DNA of 64,000 bases from Phycisphaeraceae bacterium. GTDB taxonomy: Bacteria; Planctomycetota; Phycisphaerae; Phycisphaerales; Phycisphaeraceae. The translations under genes were made by a program, and so were the position numbers. Shown here in pieces: positions 46,937-55,887 of this stretch. The stretch covers positions 62,001 to 126,000 of the forward strand of contig JAJDCX010000035.1 of NCBI GenBank assembly GCA_029260615.1, in the 5' to 3' direction. Below the pieces are notes generated by a model that saw nothing but the letters and a program-made list of their open reading frames with translations, was not told the origin of the DNA and did no database searches. Position 1 is the first letter of the stretch, and the number at the start of each line of letters is the position of its first letter.

Positions 46937-48433
46937 ATGCAGTTATTAATCATCCTACTCATGCTCTGCCTGTTCACCCACGACCAGGCGCAGTCGTGGA
47001 TATCCACGGAGTTTGCGTGGCCAATACTGCTGCTATGGGTCGTGCTGCCTAAGTTGATACTCGCGATTGGCTACACCCTTGCCTGCCGGCGAACCTATCG
47101 ACGATTGGCGTTACCTAATGCGGCAAGGCGACTACGCCGGCTCGAGAGGCTCGGCGGGGCGCTGCGTATTGCAGCGGTCCTGCTGTTCGCGTCTGACCTG
47201 CACTTTGGCCTGCTCATCTCAGTCCGTGCCGGGATCCAGACACTGACCGGGATCACCCACCCGATCCTGTTGGACGAGGTGGTGGTGTTGCTGCCAACCC
47301 TGGCCCTGTGGGGTCTGGGGTGGTGGGCCTATTACCCGATCGACCGACGGCTACGCGAAGCGGCGATGATGCGCCGGTTCGACCAAGGCCTCCCGGTGTA
47401 CCCGATGTGGACACGCTGGCAGTACGTCTTGTCGCAATACCGCTACCAGGTGGCGTTGATCCTTGTCCCGCTGCTGTTCGTGATCGCGTGGTCGGAAATG
47501 GTGCGGCTGGCTGGGACGTTAAGTTGGGCGTGGGTTACACCCGACACCGAGCCTTGGTGGACGCTCGGCGGGTTCGTCCTGATCTTCCTGTTTGCCCCAT
47601 TAATCATTCGACTGACCTGGGACACCGTGCCACTGCCCGACGGCGATGTCCGCAATCACTTGTTATCCATGTGCAAGACCCACCGTGTACGTGTCCGCGA
47701 GTTGCTGCTGTGGCGTACCTACGGCGGGATGATTAACGCCGCCGTCATGGGCTTGATCGGCCCACTACGTTTCATCCTCATCACCGACGCCCTCTTGCAA
47801 CAGATGCCCGGTGAGCACGTCGAGGCAGTGATGGCGCACGAGTTGGCCCATGTGTGCAAGCGTCACATGCTCTGGCTGCTTATCTCGGCGGTCGCACTGA
47901 TGAGCGTGGTGGAAACGGCGGCGGTGGTGGTGCTTGCCAGCAACGGTGTCCGGTTTGATTCTACGGACCAGGGACTGACGGTTACGGCAAACGGTGTAAA
48001 CGCCGTAACGGCGGGACCGGGGTTGCCGTGGTTACCAGGGATCGATTCCCGGGAGGCCATGATCGTTGCCGTGATGGCTGTGGCGGCGGTGGTTTGGGCG
48101 ATCGGTTTCGGCTGGGTCTCTCGGCGGATCGAGCGACAGGCCGACAGCTTCGCGGTGAGCCATCTTGTGAAGGAGCGCGATGGGGACACCGTGGAACCCA
48201 GGGATGCGCAGACGATGATCGATGCACTCCAGCACGTGGCTGACCTCAACCACATCCGAACGGAAAAACACAGTTGGCGGCACGGGTCCATCGCCTGGCG
48301 ACAAGATTACCTGCGATCGCTGGTGGGTTCGGCCATCCACCGCCTGCCGATTGATCGACAGATGCGATGGGTCAACAGCCTCTCGGTGGTCGCGGTCGCG
48401 GCCATCTTCCTGCTGCAAGCCTGGCTGAGCTAA
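46937..48433 (+). CDS. M48-family membrane zinc metalloprotease
   Basis: 498 residues. About six membrane helices flank the catalytic motif HELAH (His301-Glu302, His305) in VEAVMAHELAHVCKRHMLW; the downstream Glu ligand is probably in RRIERQADSFAVSHL (E-R-Q-A-D). This is the HtpX/Ste24-like peptidase M48 layout, a protease of the cytoplasmic membrane concerned with protein quality. The long N-terminal helical section (about 1-230) is larger than in HtpX. The specific substrate is unknown. Confidence 0.85.
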   Translation: MQLLIILLMLCLFTHDQAQSWISTEFAWPILLLWVVLPKLILAIGYTLACRRTYRRLALPNAARRLRRLERLGGALRIAAVLLFASDLHFGLLISVRAGIQTLTGITHPILLDEVVVLLPTLALWGLGWWAYYPIDRRLREAAMMRRFDQGLPVYPMWTRWQYVLSQYRYQVALILVPLLFVIAWSEMVRLAGTLSWAWVTPDTEPWWTLGGFVLIFLFAPLIIRLTWDTVPLPDGDVRNHLLSMCKTHRVRVRELLLWRTYGGMINAAVMGLIGPLRFILITDALLQQMPGEHVEAVMAHELAHVCKRHMLWLLISAVALMSVVETAAVVVLASNGVRFDSTDQGLTVTANGVNAVTAGPGLPWLPGIDSREAMIVAVMAVAAVVWAIGFGWVSRRIERQADSFAVSHLVKERDGDTVEPRDAQTMIDALQHVADLNHIRTEKHSWRHGSIAWRQDYLRSLVGSAIHRLPIDRQMRWVNSLSVVAVAAIFLLQAWLS

Positions 48434-48534
48434 GCCACCACCCGGCCGGTGCGATTTGCCCGGGTAGCGCAGACGCGGCCGTGCCCCTATAATCTCATCC
48501 CAAGCGCACCCGCCATACCGACACGGACACGATC

Positions 48535-49404
48535 ATGCGATTCACCAAGATGCACGGCCTGGGCAACGACTACGTCTACATCAACGGCTTTCATGAGCAA
48601 GACGTCCCCGCCGATCCATCCGCCCTGGCCAAGAAGATTTCCGAACGGCACTTCGGCGTCGGTGGCGACGGGCTGATCCTGATGCTGCCCGCAGAAGACG
48701 GCGTGGATGCGCACTGCCGGATGCGGATGTTCAATATCGACGGGTCCGAAGGCGAGATGTGCGGCAACGGCATCCGATGCGTCTGTAAACTCGCCCACGA
48801 CCGGGGTGCTGTAACCGCCAACCCGATGAAGATCCAAACCGGCAACGGCGTGCTGACACTGGATTACACACTCGACGCCGTCGGCAAGGTCGATTGCGTC
48901 ACCGTCGATATGGGCGAACCCAAACTGGACCCCGTACAGGTGCCCATCGACATCGCCACGCTAACCGCAACCGATCAACCCCAGACATTTGAGTTCCGCC
49001 TCGATGGCACAGGCGATCGGTTCACCGGGACCTTCTGCTCAACAGGCAACCCACATGTAACCATCTACGCCGATGATGTGCAGGCCGTGGACCTGGCACG
49101 AGTCGGCCCACTACTGGAACACCACCCCGCCTTCCCCAGCAGGATGAACGTCCACTTCGCCCATGTCATCTCAAAGGACGAAGTACAAGTCCGTCACTGG
49201 GAACGCGGCAGCGGGATCACGCTGGCCTGCGGGACCGGTGCCAGCGCGGTCTGCGTCGCCGGCGTACTAACCGGGCGCGGCAGCCGAAAGATCACCGCAC
49301 ACTTACCCGGCGGCGCACTGATCCTTGAATGGAAAGAAGCCGACAACCACGTCTACATGACCGGCCCCGCGACCGAAGTGTTTACCGGAAACTGGGCCGA
49401 ATAA
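48535..49404 (+). CDS. dapF: Diaminopimelate epimerase
   Basis: 289 residues. It converts LL- to meso-diaminopimelate for lysine and peptidoglycan synthesis in the cytoplasm. The family start MRFTKMHGLGNDYVYING is clear, as are the two catalytic cysteines: Cys76 in EMCGNGIRC and Cys232 in TLACGTGASAVC. FGVGGDGLI and GNPHVTI are also present. Length is typical. It stands alone, followed by a hairpin terminator at 49437. Confidence 0.96.
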   Translation: MRFTKMHGLGNDYVYINGFHEQDVPADPSALAKKISERHFGVGGDGLILMLPAEDGVDAHCRMRMFNIDGSEGEMCGNGIRCVCKLAHDRGAVTANPMKIQTGNGVLTLDYTLDAVGKVDCVTVDMGEPKLDPVQVPIDIATLTATDQPQTFEFRLDGTGDRFTGTFCSTGNPHVTIYADDVQAVDLARVGPLLEHHPAFPSRMNVHFAHVISKDEVQVRHWERGSGITLACGTGASAVCVAGVLTGRGSRKITAHLPGGALILEWKEADNHVYMTGPATEVFTGNWAE

Positions 49405-49436
49405 ACCGATGGCCACCTCTAGTAATTGAAATCCCT

Positions 49437-49466
49437 CCGCTAAAAAGCCGCTTGCGGCTTAGCGGG
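49437..49466 (+). terminator. Hairpin terminator after dapF
   Basis: CCGCTAAAAAGCCGC folds onto GCGGCTTAGCGG with a TT loop and two unpaired A. There is no long T-tract afterwards, so its strength is uncertain. Confidence 0.5.
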
Positions 49467-49610
49467 GCCCCATGGATGACCTGCGCGTGTGTATTTTTAG
49501 AGATGGCCCGATTAAATTAACCCATCACCACATCACAGCCGCGAGGCTACGCCTCGCAGGTCCTCACCCCGCAGCATGGTGCCGTGGTGTTTATCAACGG
49601 CTGTCATAGG

Positions 49611-50960
49611 TCACATCCCCAACAACCGCTCAACGAAGTTGATGTCGATGTCGTTGCTGACAAAGTTGCCATTGCGGGCCAAGTCCGCGTGCAACGGGAT
49701 CGTCGTCTTGATCGGATCGATCTTGAACTCGCGCAGGGCTCGCTTGAGCGTGGCGATCGTCTCGTCGCGGGTAGGCTGATGGACAATGAGCTTGGCGATC
49801 ATCGAGTCGTAGTTGGGGGGGATGCGGTACCCGCTATGGCAGTGCGTATCGACACGGACACCCGGCCCGCCTGGCGCGTCGAAGTGTTCGATCGTTCCCG
49901 CACAGGGGGTGAAGTTCTTCGCGGGGTCTTCTGCATTGATACGGACCTCGATCGCGTGGCCCTTCTGCTTGATCTGCTTCTGTGTGTAAGAGAGCTTCTC
50001 CCCAGCGGCGATACGGATCTGTTCTTTGAGGATATCGACGCCGGTCACCATCTCGGTCACGGGGTGTTCGACCTGCACACGGGTATTGACCTCCATGAGG
50101 TAGAACGTCTTGTCCGAACTCATGAGAAATTCAACGGTCCCCGCCGAGTAGTACCCGGCAGACTTACAGAGCCTGACCGCGGCCTTGCAGATCTTCTCAC
50201 GCTCATCCTGTGTAATCACCGGGCAGGGTGACTCCTCGATCAGCTTCTGCTTACGGCGTTGCATGGTGCAGTCGCGTTCGTAGAGGTGGATGACGTTGCC
50301 GTGCTGGTCCCCCAGGACCTGAACCTCAACGTGGCGAGCGTGTTCGATAAATTTCTCGAGGTACACCGTCCCGTCGCCGAAGGCGGCCTCAGCCTCCTGC
50401 CGTGCGGCCTTGATCCCCGAACGAAGTGACATGTCGTTGTGTGCCACACGCATCCCCCGACCGCCCCCGCCTGCTGCCGCCTTGATGATGACCGGGTACC
50501 CGATCTCCTTGGCGATCTTAACCGCGTCGGCTTCGGCATCGGGATCGATCTTACCCTTGGAGCCCGGGCTGGTGGGGACTTTGTTCTTGATCGCGAGCTG
50601 CTTGCACTGGACCTTGTCACCCAGCAGACGCATGGCCTCGACACTGGGGCCGATGAACTCGATGTTGCAGGACCGGCAGACCTCGGCAAAGTGCGCGTTC
50701 TCCGCGAGGAACCCATACCCGGGGTGGATCGCATCCACGTTAGCGATCTCCGCCGCAGCGATGATCCGGGAGATGTTCAGGTACGACTCCGCAGGCGCGG
50801 GGCCACCAATGCAGATCGCCTGGTCCGCCATCTTCACATGCTTGGAGTCTTTATCCGCCGTGGAATAGACCGCCACCGCTTCGATGCCAAGATCGTGCGC
50901 AGCGCGGATGATCCGTACCGCAATCTCGCCTCGGTTTGCTATCAGGATGCGTGAAAACAT
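49611..50960 (-). CDS. accC: Biotin carboxylase subunit of acetyl-CoA carboxylase
   Basis: 449 residues. ATP-dependent carboxylation of biotin on AccB, the first step of malonyl-CoA and fatty acid synthesis. It starts [20 protein letters not shown]. Visible are the Gly-rich ATP lid [15 protein letters not shown], the core [38 protein letters not shown] and EVRINAEDP. The start is ATG 50960; a longer reading into the G-rich intergenic repeat is not supported. It is downstream of accB on the same strand across a 124-base spacer containing a G-rich inverted repeat. Confidence 0.96.
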   Translation of the reverse strand: MFSRILIANRGEIAVRIIRAAHDLGIEAVAVYSTADKDSKHVKMADQAICIGGPAPAESYLNISRIIAAAEIANVDAIHPGYGFLAENAHFAEVCRSCNIEFIGPSVEAMRLLGDKVQCKQLAIKNKVPTSPGSKGKIDPDAEADAVKIAKEIGYPVIIKAAAGGGGRGMRVAHNDMSLRSGIKAARQEAEAAFGDGTVYLEKFIEHARHVEVQVLGDQHGNVIHLYERDCTMQRRKQKLIEESPCPVITQDEREKICKAAVRLCKSAGYYSAGTVEFLMSSDKTFYLMEVNTRVQVEHPVTEMVTGVDILKEQIRIAAGEKLSYTQKQIKQKGHAIEVRINAEDPAKNFTPCAGTIEHFDAPGGPGVRVDTHCHSGYRIPPNYDSMIAKLIVHQPTRDETIATLKRALREFKIDPIKTTIPLHADLARNGNFVSNDIDINFVERLLGM

Positions 50961-50963
50961 AAT

Positions 50964-51086
50964 TACTGGGGTTGGGTTTTGGGTTTTCGGGGTTGGGGTC
51001 AGAAGCAACGTCGGGCGGGGGGGCTTGGAGTAAGGCATGGGTTTCGTTCGCCCCCAAACCCAAATCCCTAAACCCAACCCCTAATC
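50964..51086. repeat. G-rich inverted repeat between accB and accC
   Basis: On the plus strand, 50968-50998 has five G-runs (GGGG-TT-GGG-TTTT-GGG and on) with loops of 2-5 bases, a G-quadruplex pattern. At 51051-51081 the minus strand has the same kind of pattern. The two are near reverse complements of each other, so they can also pair as a long hairpin in the accB-accC messenger. Confidence 0.75.
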
Positions 51087-51552
51087 AGTCCGGCTTGATC
51101 GTGTACAGGGGTTGGCCAAACTCCACAGCCTGGCCGTTCTCAATCAGGACCTTCGTGATGGTCCCGGTGGTCTCCGCCTTGATTTCGTTAAAGACCTTCA
51201 TCGCCTCGACGATGCACACAACCGTATCCGGGCCCACGTGGTCGCCGACATTGGCGAACGCCTTGGTGTCGGGGCTGGATGCGGTATAGAAGGTGCCGAC
51301 CATCGGGCTGTCGATCGTTTCAGCGCCGTCGTCCTCGTCGGCGGGGGCTTCGGTCACGGCCGCTGGGGCAACGCCGGGCGCTACCGGTGCCGCCGCTTGG
51401 ACGGCGGGGACAAGTTGTACCCCCGGGCCCCCGGCTCCCTGGCTGTTACGCCGAAGCTTGACCGGCCCGCCTTCTGCCTGGATATCCAACTCCGTCAGGT
51501 CGTTATCGACCATGAGCTTAATGAGTTGCTTGAGTGTCTTAAGATCAACCAT
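51085..51552 (-). CDS. accB: Biotin carboxyl carrier protein of acetyl-CoA carboxylase
   Basis: 155 residues. It carries biotin between the carboxylase and carboxyltransferase halves of acetyl-CoA carboxylase. It starts MVDLKTLKQLIKLMVDNDLT; an Ala/Pro-rich linker (about 45-80) precedes the biotinyl domain, with IDSPMVGTFY and the biotin attachment lysine 119 in CIVEAMKVFNEI. ATG 51552 matches the family start. The gene is upstream of accC in the usual order. Confidence 0.95.
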   Translation of the reverse strand: MVDLKTLKQLIKLMVDNDLTELDIQAEGGPVKLRRNSQGAGGPGVQLVPAVQAAAPVAPGVAPAAVTEAPADEDDGAETIDSPMVGTFYTASSPDTKAFANVGDHVGPDTVVCIVEAMKVFNEIKAETTGTITKVLIENGQAVEFGQPLYTIKPD

Positions 51553-51664
51553 GAAAGTTTCCTGTGTGCCCGCCCCAGGCTCCCCCGGCTTGCTTCCCAG
51601 CAGCCAGCATACCTGGGCGGTTCTGTACTCGATGACCACGCCCAATCGGCGTGGGGTATTGAAC

Positions 51665-52789
51665 TTAGATAATCGCGGATTCAAGGCTCCTGGGCAAGTC
51701 GCTAAGCACCTTATGCCCCTTAGGCGTCACCAGCACGTCATCCTCGATCCGCACGCCCCCCACCCCAGGCAGATAAATCCCCGGCTCAACCGTCACCACC
51801 TGACCAACCTCAAGCACACCCTGGACCTTGCTCGCCAGCACCGGCAGCTCATGGATATCCAACCCGATCCCGTGCCCCAGAGAATGCCCAAACCGATCCC
51901 CGTACCCAGCCTTCTGGATGACCCCCCGGGCGACCGCATCAATATCACTTTGCCGCTTGCCCGGCCCAATCGCATCGATCGCCGCCATCTGGGCATCCAA
52001 AACAATCTTGTATATCTCCCGGATCTTCGGCCTCATCTTCCCGACCGCCACCACACGGGTCAGGTCCGAGCAATACCCCCCCCACTTCGCGCCCCAATCG
52101 ATCAGCACCGAACCCCCAGCCTTGATCTTCGTCTTACCCGGCACCGCATGAGGCAAACTCGCGTTCGCATCCGCCGCAATGATCGACGGGAAGCTCACAC
52201 CATCAGCTCCAAGGGCACGCATCCGGTATTCCAGATACGCAGCCACCTCATACTCACTTAGCCCCGGCTTAATAAAATCACACGTCTCACGGAACGCCTG
52301 CTGCTGGATCGACAACGCCTTGCGGATCGCCTTGACTTCTCCAGCATCCTTAACCGCACGCTGCGCAAACATCCCATCATCCACCGCAAGGATGCGCCTC
52401 GCGCCAAGATGCTTCGCCAACGCCTTTCTCAATGAGACCGTGACATAGCCCGGCTGCACCGCGATCTTGTCTGCCTTCAAGCGTTTGGTCAGCCCAGCCA
52501 ATTCCTCAGCCAAGCTCTTCTTCCGCATAATCACCACCGCATGCGGCGCTTCTTTTTGGATCTGCTCCTCGAAACGAAAATCACTAAGAATATAGACCTT
52601 CGACCCGCGCATCGGGACCACGGCCCACGAGTCATCCCCGACAAACCCGGTGAGGTAGCGGATGTCGCACGGGTTGGTCACCAGCAACGCCGAAGCACCC
52701 GTAGGCTTTAGACGCTTGCGCATCAGACGCACACGATCGGCGAGACACGCGGACTGCTTGTTCTTATTCGTAGTTATTTTACTTGCCAT
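51665..52789 (-). CDS. Aminopeptidase P family metallopeptidase
   Basis: 374 residues, M24 family. An N-terminal creatinase-like domain (about 20-150, including LVTNPCDIRYLTGFVGDDSW) precedes the pita-bread catalytic domain. The metal ligands are all visible: Asp in VLIDWGAKW, Asp in GYCSDLTR, His in GHSLGHGIGLDIHE, Glu in VEPGIY and Glu in VRIEDDV. It removes N-terminal residues before proline, or acts as a general dipeptidase. In many bacteria this gene precedes efp and accBC; accB does follow here by 112 bases, and efp is absent. Confidence 0.92.
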   Translation of the reverse strand: MASKITTNKNKQSACLADRVRLMRKRLKPTGASALLVTNPCDIRYLTGFVGDDSWAVVPMRGSKVYILSDFRFEEQIQKEAPHAVVIMRKKSLAEELAGLTKRLKADKIAVQPGYVTVSLRKALAKHLGARRILAVDDGMFAQRAVKDAGEVKAIRKALSIQQQAFRETCDFIKPGLSEYEVAAYLEYRMRALGADGVSFPSIIAADANASLPHAVPGKTKIKAGGSVLIDWGAKWGGYCSDLTRVVAVGKMRPKIREIYKIVLDAQMAAIDAIGPGKRQSDIDAVARGVIQKAGYGDRFGHSLGHGIGLDIHELPVLASKVQGVLEVGQVVTVEPGIYLPGVGGVRIEDDVLVTPKGHKVLSDLPRSLESAII

Positions 52790-52809
52790 AGGTGGATCAA
52801 CCCTCCATT

Positions 52810-52833
52810 GATCCCCCGACAGAGCCGGGGGCT
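52810..52833 (-). repeat. CCCCCGGCT-type intergenic hairpin, copy 1
   Basis: On the minus strand AGCCCCCGGCT...CGGGGGATC, a GC-rich hairpin. The same 24 bases occur at 57233-57256 with two differences in the loop side. It lies between hisI and the aminopeptidase gene and may act as a terminator or RNA-stabilising element. Confidence 0.6.
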
Positions 52834-52860
52834 ATGGGGGAAAAACCGGCGTGTGGATAA

Positions 52861-53262
52861 TTACTTGTACACCTTCGCGGGGTCGAACACTTTTTCCTCA
52901 ACCACCTCCAACGACCCATCCGCGTCGGCAACCCGGTAGAAGCAGGAGTTGTACCCGACGTGGCAGCACGGCCCATGGCTCTTGCACTTCAACAGCACCA
53001 AATCCTGATCGCAATCGACCCGCACCTCGACGACCTCCTGCACATGGCCGGAGCTCTCGCCCTTGATCCACATCTTGTCGCGGGACCGGGAATAGAACGT
53101 TGCCTTCTTGACCTCAAGCGTCTGCCGCAGCGCCGCCTCGTTCATCCAGGCCATCATCAGGATCTCACCCGAGTCGATGTCCTGCACGATCGCGGGGACC
53201 AGCCCCTTGTCGTCGAACTTGATGTCCAGCTTGTCGGTGGTTTCGCGTGTGCTGTCGCCCAT
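52861..53262 (-). CDS. hisI: Phosphoribosyl-AMP cyclohydrolase
   Basis: 133 residues. It catalyses the third step of histidine synthesis. Signature motifs are LMMAWMNEAALRQTLE, ATFYSRSRDKMWIKGE, SSGHVQEVVEV, DCDQDLVLLKC and GPCCHVGYNSCFYR with the metal-binding cysteines. There is no fused HisE domain, so phosphoribosyl-ATP pyrophosphatase must be encoded elsewhere. Full length for a stand-alone HisI. Confidence 0.95.
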   Translation of the reverse strand: MGDSTRETTDKLDIKFDDKGLVPAIVQDIDSGEILMMAWMNEAALRQTLEVKKATFYSRSRDKMWIKGESSGHVQEVVEVRVDCDQDLVLLKCKSHGPCCHVGYNSCFYRVADADGSLEVVEEKVFDPAKVYK

Positions 53263-53350
53263 CTGTCTGCTCCGTCCCTAGGGGTTCGCGGTGTTTTGAG
53301 CCGGGCATTATAGCGGATAATAGCTGGAGCCGGACCCCCGCCACTGCGTG

Positions 53351-54229
53351 TCAGGGTTGTGCGGCGGCGTCCAGATCCACGACCTCTTTAGGCTTCATCA
53401 CACGCTTGAGTATCTCAAAGTCGAAGTGGGCGTCTTTAATGTGCGTGCCGTCAGTGGTCAGGCTCTTGAGTTTCAGGGTCATCCGCGCCTCCTGACCAAG
53501 CACATAGACCTCCACCACGCTGGACATCACCGCCCCAGCCTCGTCACCACTTCCCGAATCGGTCTTGAGCTTCACAGGTTCTGACAGCAAGCACTTCACC
53601 GCAGACGTGCCGTCAAATTTCAACAGATCAACCCGCACCGGACGAGCCGTCACCGGGTCCAACAACATCCTCAAACCAAGCCCAGGCGGCTCAACAAGGT
53701 AATACCCCGCAACACGCTCAACCCCCGGCTCACTAGGAACGATCGTCGAATCGATCCTCTCCAACCCAAGCACATACAACAAGTCCGCCGGATTCACAGG
53801 CAAAGGCAAGCCCTGCGTGTCTCGCTTATCCAGATTCTCAAACCGACCCATGTAAGCGAGCTTATCCTGCAAATCGAACAACCAATACCGCTGCCCATCC
53901 GCACCCGCCCAAAAACCTCGACCAAACTCCTCAATCTCCAACACGACTTGCCCCGGGCGGACATACATAAACCGCCCGTCCCCGTGCTCCGATTTACGCT
54001 TGCCCTTTGGGTTGCGCCAAACCAGATCAACCCGCGCCTCAGCCCAGACGCGCTCCAGCGGCCCAGTCGTCTCGTTATAGCGCTCAATTAATTCCCCGTA
54101 AGTCGGCAACGACCCCACCGCCTCGATAGGCTCCGGCAGCAACCTGTCGGGCACAATCGGTTCAGCGGGCTTACACCCGGTGCCCCAGATCGACAGCATC
54201 ACACAAAACATCACCGCCCGGCACCGCAC
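53351..54229 (-). CDS. Outer-membrane-type lipoprotein of unknown function
   Basis: 292 residues. The signal peptide ends at lipobox GTGC (Cys19). The body is beta-rich with a LolA/LolB-like half-barrel feel: VWAEARVDLVWRNPKGKR, GDGRFMYVRPGQVVLEIEEFG, RYWLFDLQDKLAYMG, then a second sheet with ARPVRVDLLKFDG. No family is named with certainty. It starts 2 bases after the preceding gene's stop, so these two are surely co-transcribed. Confidence 0.6.
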   Translation of the reverse strand: MRCRAVMFCVMLSIWGTGCKPAEPIVPDRLLPEPIEAVGSLPTYGELIERYNETTGPLERVWAEARVDLVWRNPKGKRKSEHGDGRFMYVRPGQVVLEIEEFGRGFWAGADGQRYWLFDLQDKLAYMGRFENLDKRDTQGLPLPVNPADLLYVLGLERIDSTIVPSEPGVERVAGYYLVEPPGLGLRMLLDPVTARPVRVDLLKFDGTSAVKCLLSEPVKLKTDSGSGDEAGAVMSSVVEVYVLGQEARMTLKLKSLTTDGTHIKDAHFDFEILKRVMKPKEVVDLDAAAQP

Positions 54230-54231
54230 AG

Positions 54232-54906
54232 CTAAAACTCCGCCTGAAGAATTTCCCCAAGCTGCTGCATCACCTGCTCCACCCGGCTCTCATCCAGCTT
54301 CGGGTCCAGCACCTCAAGCCTCACATCCGGGTGCCACTTCCCCAGCATCCCCTTGGCCAAGTCCAGCTTCGGCGTCAGCTTCCACCACGTCTGCTCCACC
54401 TGCTCACCGGCCACCTCGGCCGTGCGAGGCTCGTTGCCGTCGTAACGCAGCAGTTTCTTCCGCATCAAGATCAACGCCAGCACATACCGAAACGCCAACC
54501 GGTCCGGCTCCGTCGCGTCCGCCAGCCTTTCCAACAGGTTCATCAACATCGCATCATCGACGAACATCTTCTTCTTCTGATTCGGCTCGGGGACCGTCGA
54601 TTTCCAATACCCAAACAACCCCTCAGGCCTAAACCCACTGTCCCACGCATCACTGCTGATATCAATCCGACACATCCCCAACGCCGTCAACGCCGCGATG
54701 GCCTTGTCCTTCGCCGACCCCCCGGATGTACCCCCCGCCTTAGCCCCCCCGGATTTTAGATCTTCTGCCGCCTCCGCTACCTGCTCCTGGGTCAACTCAA
54801 CCAAGGCCGCAAAGTAAGACTCCCCCGGCACCAACTCCCGGCCGTTGGAAGCGCAAACCCCGCTGGTCCGCGGTATCTCGTAACTGGGTGTGTTGAATTG
54901 CGACAT
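54232..54906 (-). CDS. Conserved-looking protein of unknown function
   Basis: 224 residues, no signal peptide or membrane helix. It begins YEIPRTSGVCASNGRELVPGE, where two Cys/Ser residues and the GRELVPGE turn recall a short zinc-ribbon-like opening. A Gly/Ser-rich patch lies at about 50-65, then FRYVLALILMRKKLLRYDG. Co-transcribed with the lipoprotein gene immediately downstream. No function can be stated. Confidence 0.6.
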   Translation of the reverse strand: MSQFNTPSYEIPRTSGVCASNGRELVPGESYFAALVELTQEQVAEAAEDLKSGGAKAGGTSGGSAKDKAIAALTALGMCRIDISSDAWDSGFRPEGLFGYWKSTVPEPNQKKKMFVDDAMLMNLLERLADATEPDRLAFRYVLALILMRKKLLRYDGNEPRTAEVAGEQVEQTWWKLTPKLDLAKGMLGKWHPDVRLEVLDPKLDESRVEQVMQQLGEILQAEF

Positions 54907-54942
54907 ATAGGTAGGCTTGAGGCTTGAGGTTAGTTCTTTTAG

Positions 54943-55821
54943 TTACTCGGCATCCACGCCCAGTTGCCGCGCCGCACCAATCGACGTCTGGTCGATCAGC
55001 ACCGCCAGCGTCATCGGCCCAACACCCCCAGGCACAGGCGTGATCATCGAACACTTCGGGGCACACTCATCATAATCCACATCACCGACATTCCCCTTCG
55101 GCCCGGGGTTAAACCCCGCATCAATCACGACCGCCCCTTCCTTCAACCAGTCCGCCTTCACAAAGTCCGCGATGCCCACCGCCGCCACAACGATATCAGC
55201 CAGCCGAACGATGCTCGGCAGATCAACCGTCCGCGAATGGCAGATCGTTACCGTCGCATGTGAAGCCAGCAGCAGCATCGCCATCGGCTTACCAAGGATC
55301 ACGCTCCGCCCAATCACCACCGCGTGCTTGCCCTGGATATCAATATCGTAAGCCTTCATCATCCGCATGATCCCCTCGGGCGTCGCCGAGCCGAATCCAG
55401 GCAGTGCGTAGGTCATCGTACCGAAGCTGTGGAACGTCACACCATCCACATCCTTCGCACCCCCGATCGCCTCAAATACCGCCCGCTCATCGATCTGCTT
55501 AGGCATCGGGTGCTGAACCAGAATCCCATGCACCGAATCATCGTTGGCAAGGGCAGTGACCTTGGCGATCACTTCTTCACTGGTACTGGTCTCCGGCATA
55601 TGAATCTTGATCGACTTCATCCCGTGCTTCTCGCAGAGCTTCCCCTTGCGATCGACGTACTTCTCGCTCGCCGGGTCGCTCCCCACCAGCACCGTCGCCA
55701 GGCACGGCGTAACGCCGGTCTTTTCAATGATCCGCTTCACCCGTTTCTCGCAATTCGCAAGAAGGGCGTCCGCGATGGGCTTGCCTTTAATAACAACTGG
55801 ACTCGTCGTGGTTGGTGTCAT
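54943..55821 (-). CDS. folD: Methylenetetrahydrofolate dehydrogenase / cyclohydrolase
   Basis: 292 residues. Bifunctional enzyme interconverting methylene-, methenyl- and formyl-tetrahydrofolate. Motifs: SEKYVDRKGKLC with the catalytic Tyr and Lys, HGILVQHPMPKQI, DVDGVTFHS, the nucleotide-binding GRSVILGKPMAMLL and PVPGGVGPMTLA. ATG 55821 is taken; a longer reading adds seven residues. It is the first gene of the minus-strand run and diverges from cinA with 66 bases between starts. Confidence 0.95.
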   Translation of the reverse strand: MTPTTTSPVVIKGKPIADALLANCEKRVKRIIEKTGVTPCLATVLVGSDPASEKYVDRKGKLCEKHGMKSIKIHMPETSTSEEVIAKVTALANDDSVHGILVQHPMPKQIDERAVFEAIGGAKDVDGVTFHSFGTMTYALPGFGSATPEGIMRMMKAYDIDIQGKHAVVIGRSVILGKPMAMLLLASHATVTICHSRTVDLPSIVRLADIVVAAVGIADFVKADWLKEGAVVIDAGFNPGPKGNVGDVDYDECAPKCSMITPVPGGVGPMTLAVLIDQTSIGAARQLGVDAE

Positions 55822-55887
55822 GGCCGGATTATAGGGACTCATCCCGCCGGGGGCACACCGTGGGCACCGGCCCTACAATCACAGGCT

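Noticed and set aside
55324..55887. Upstream extension of the CinA frame
   Set aside because: The extra 188 codons are antisense to folD; the family start MQAVILSIGDELA is at 55888.
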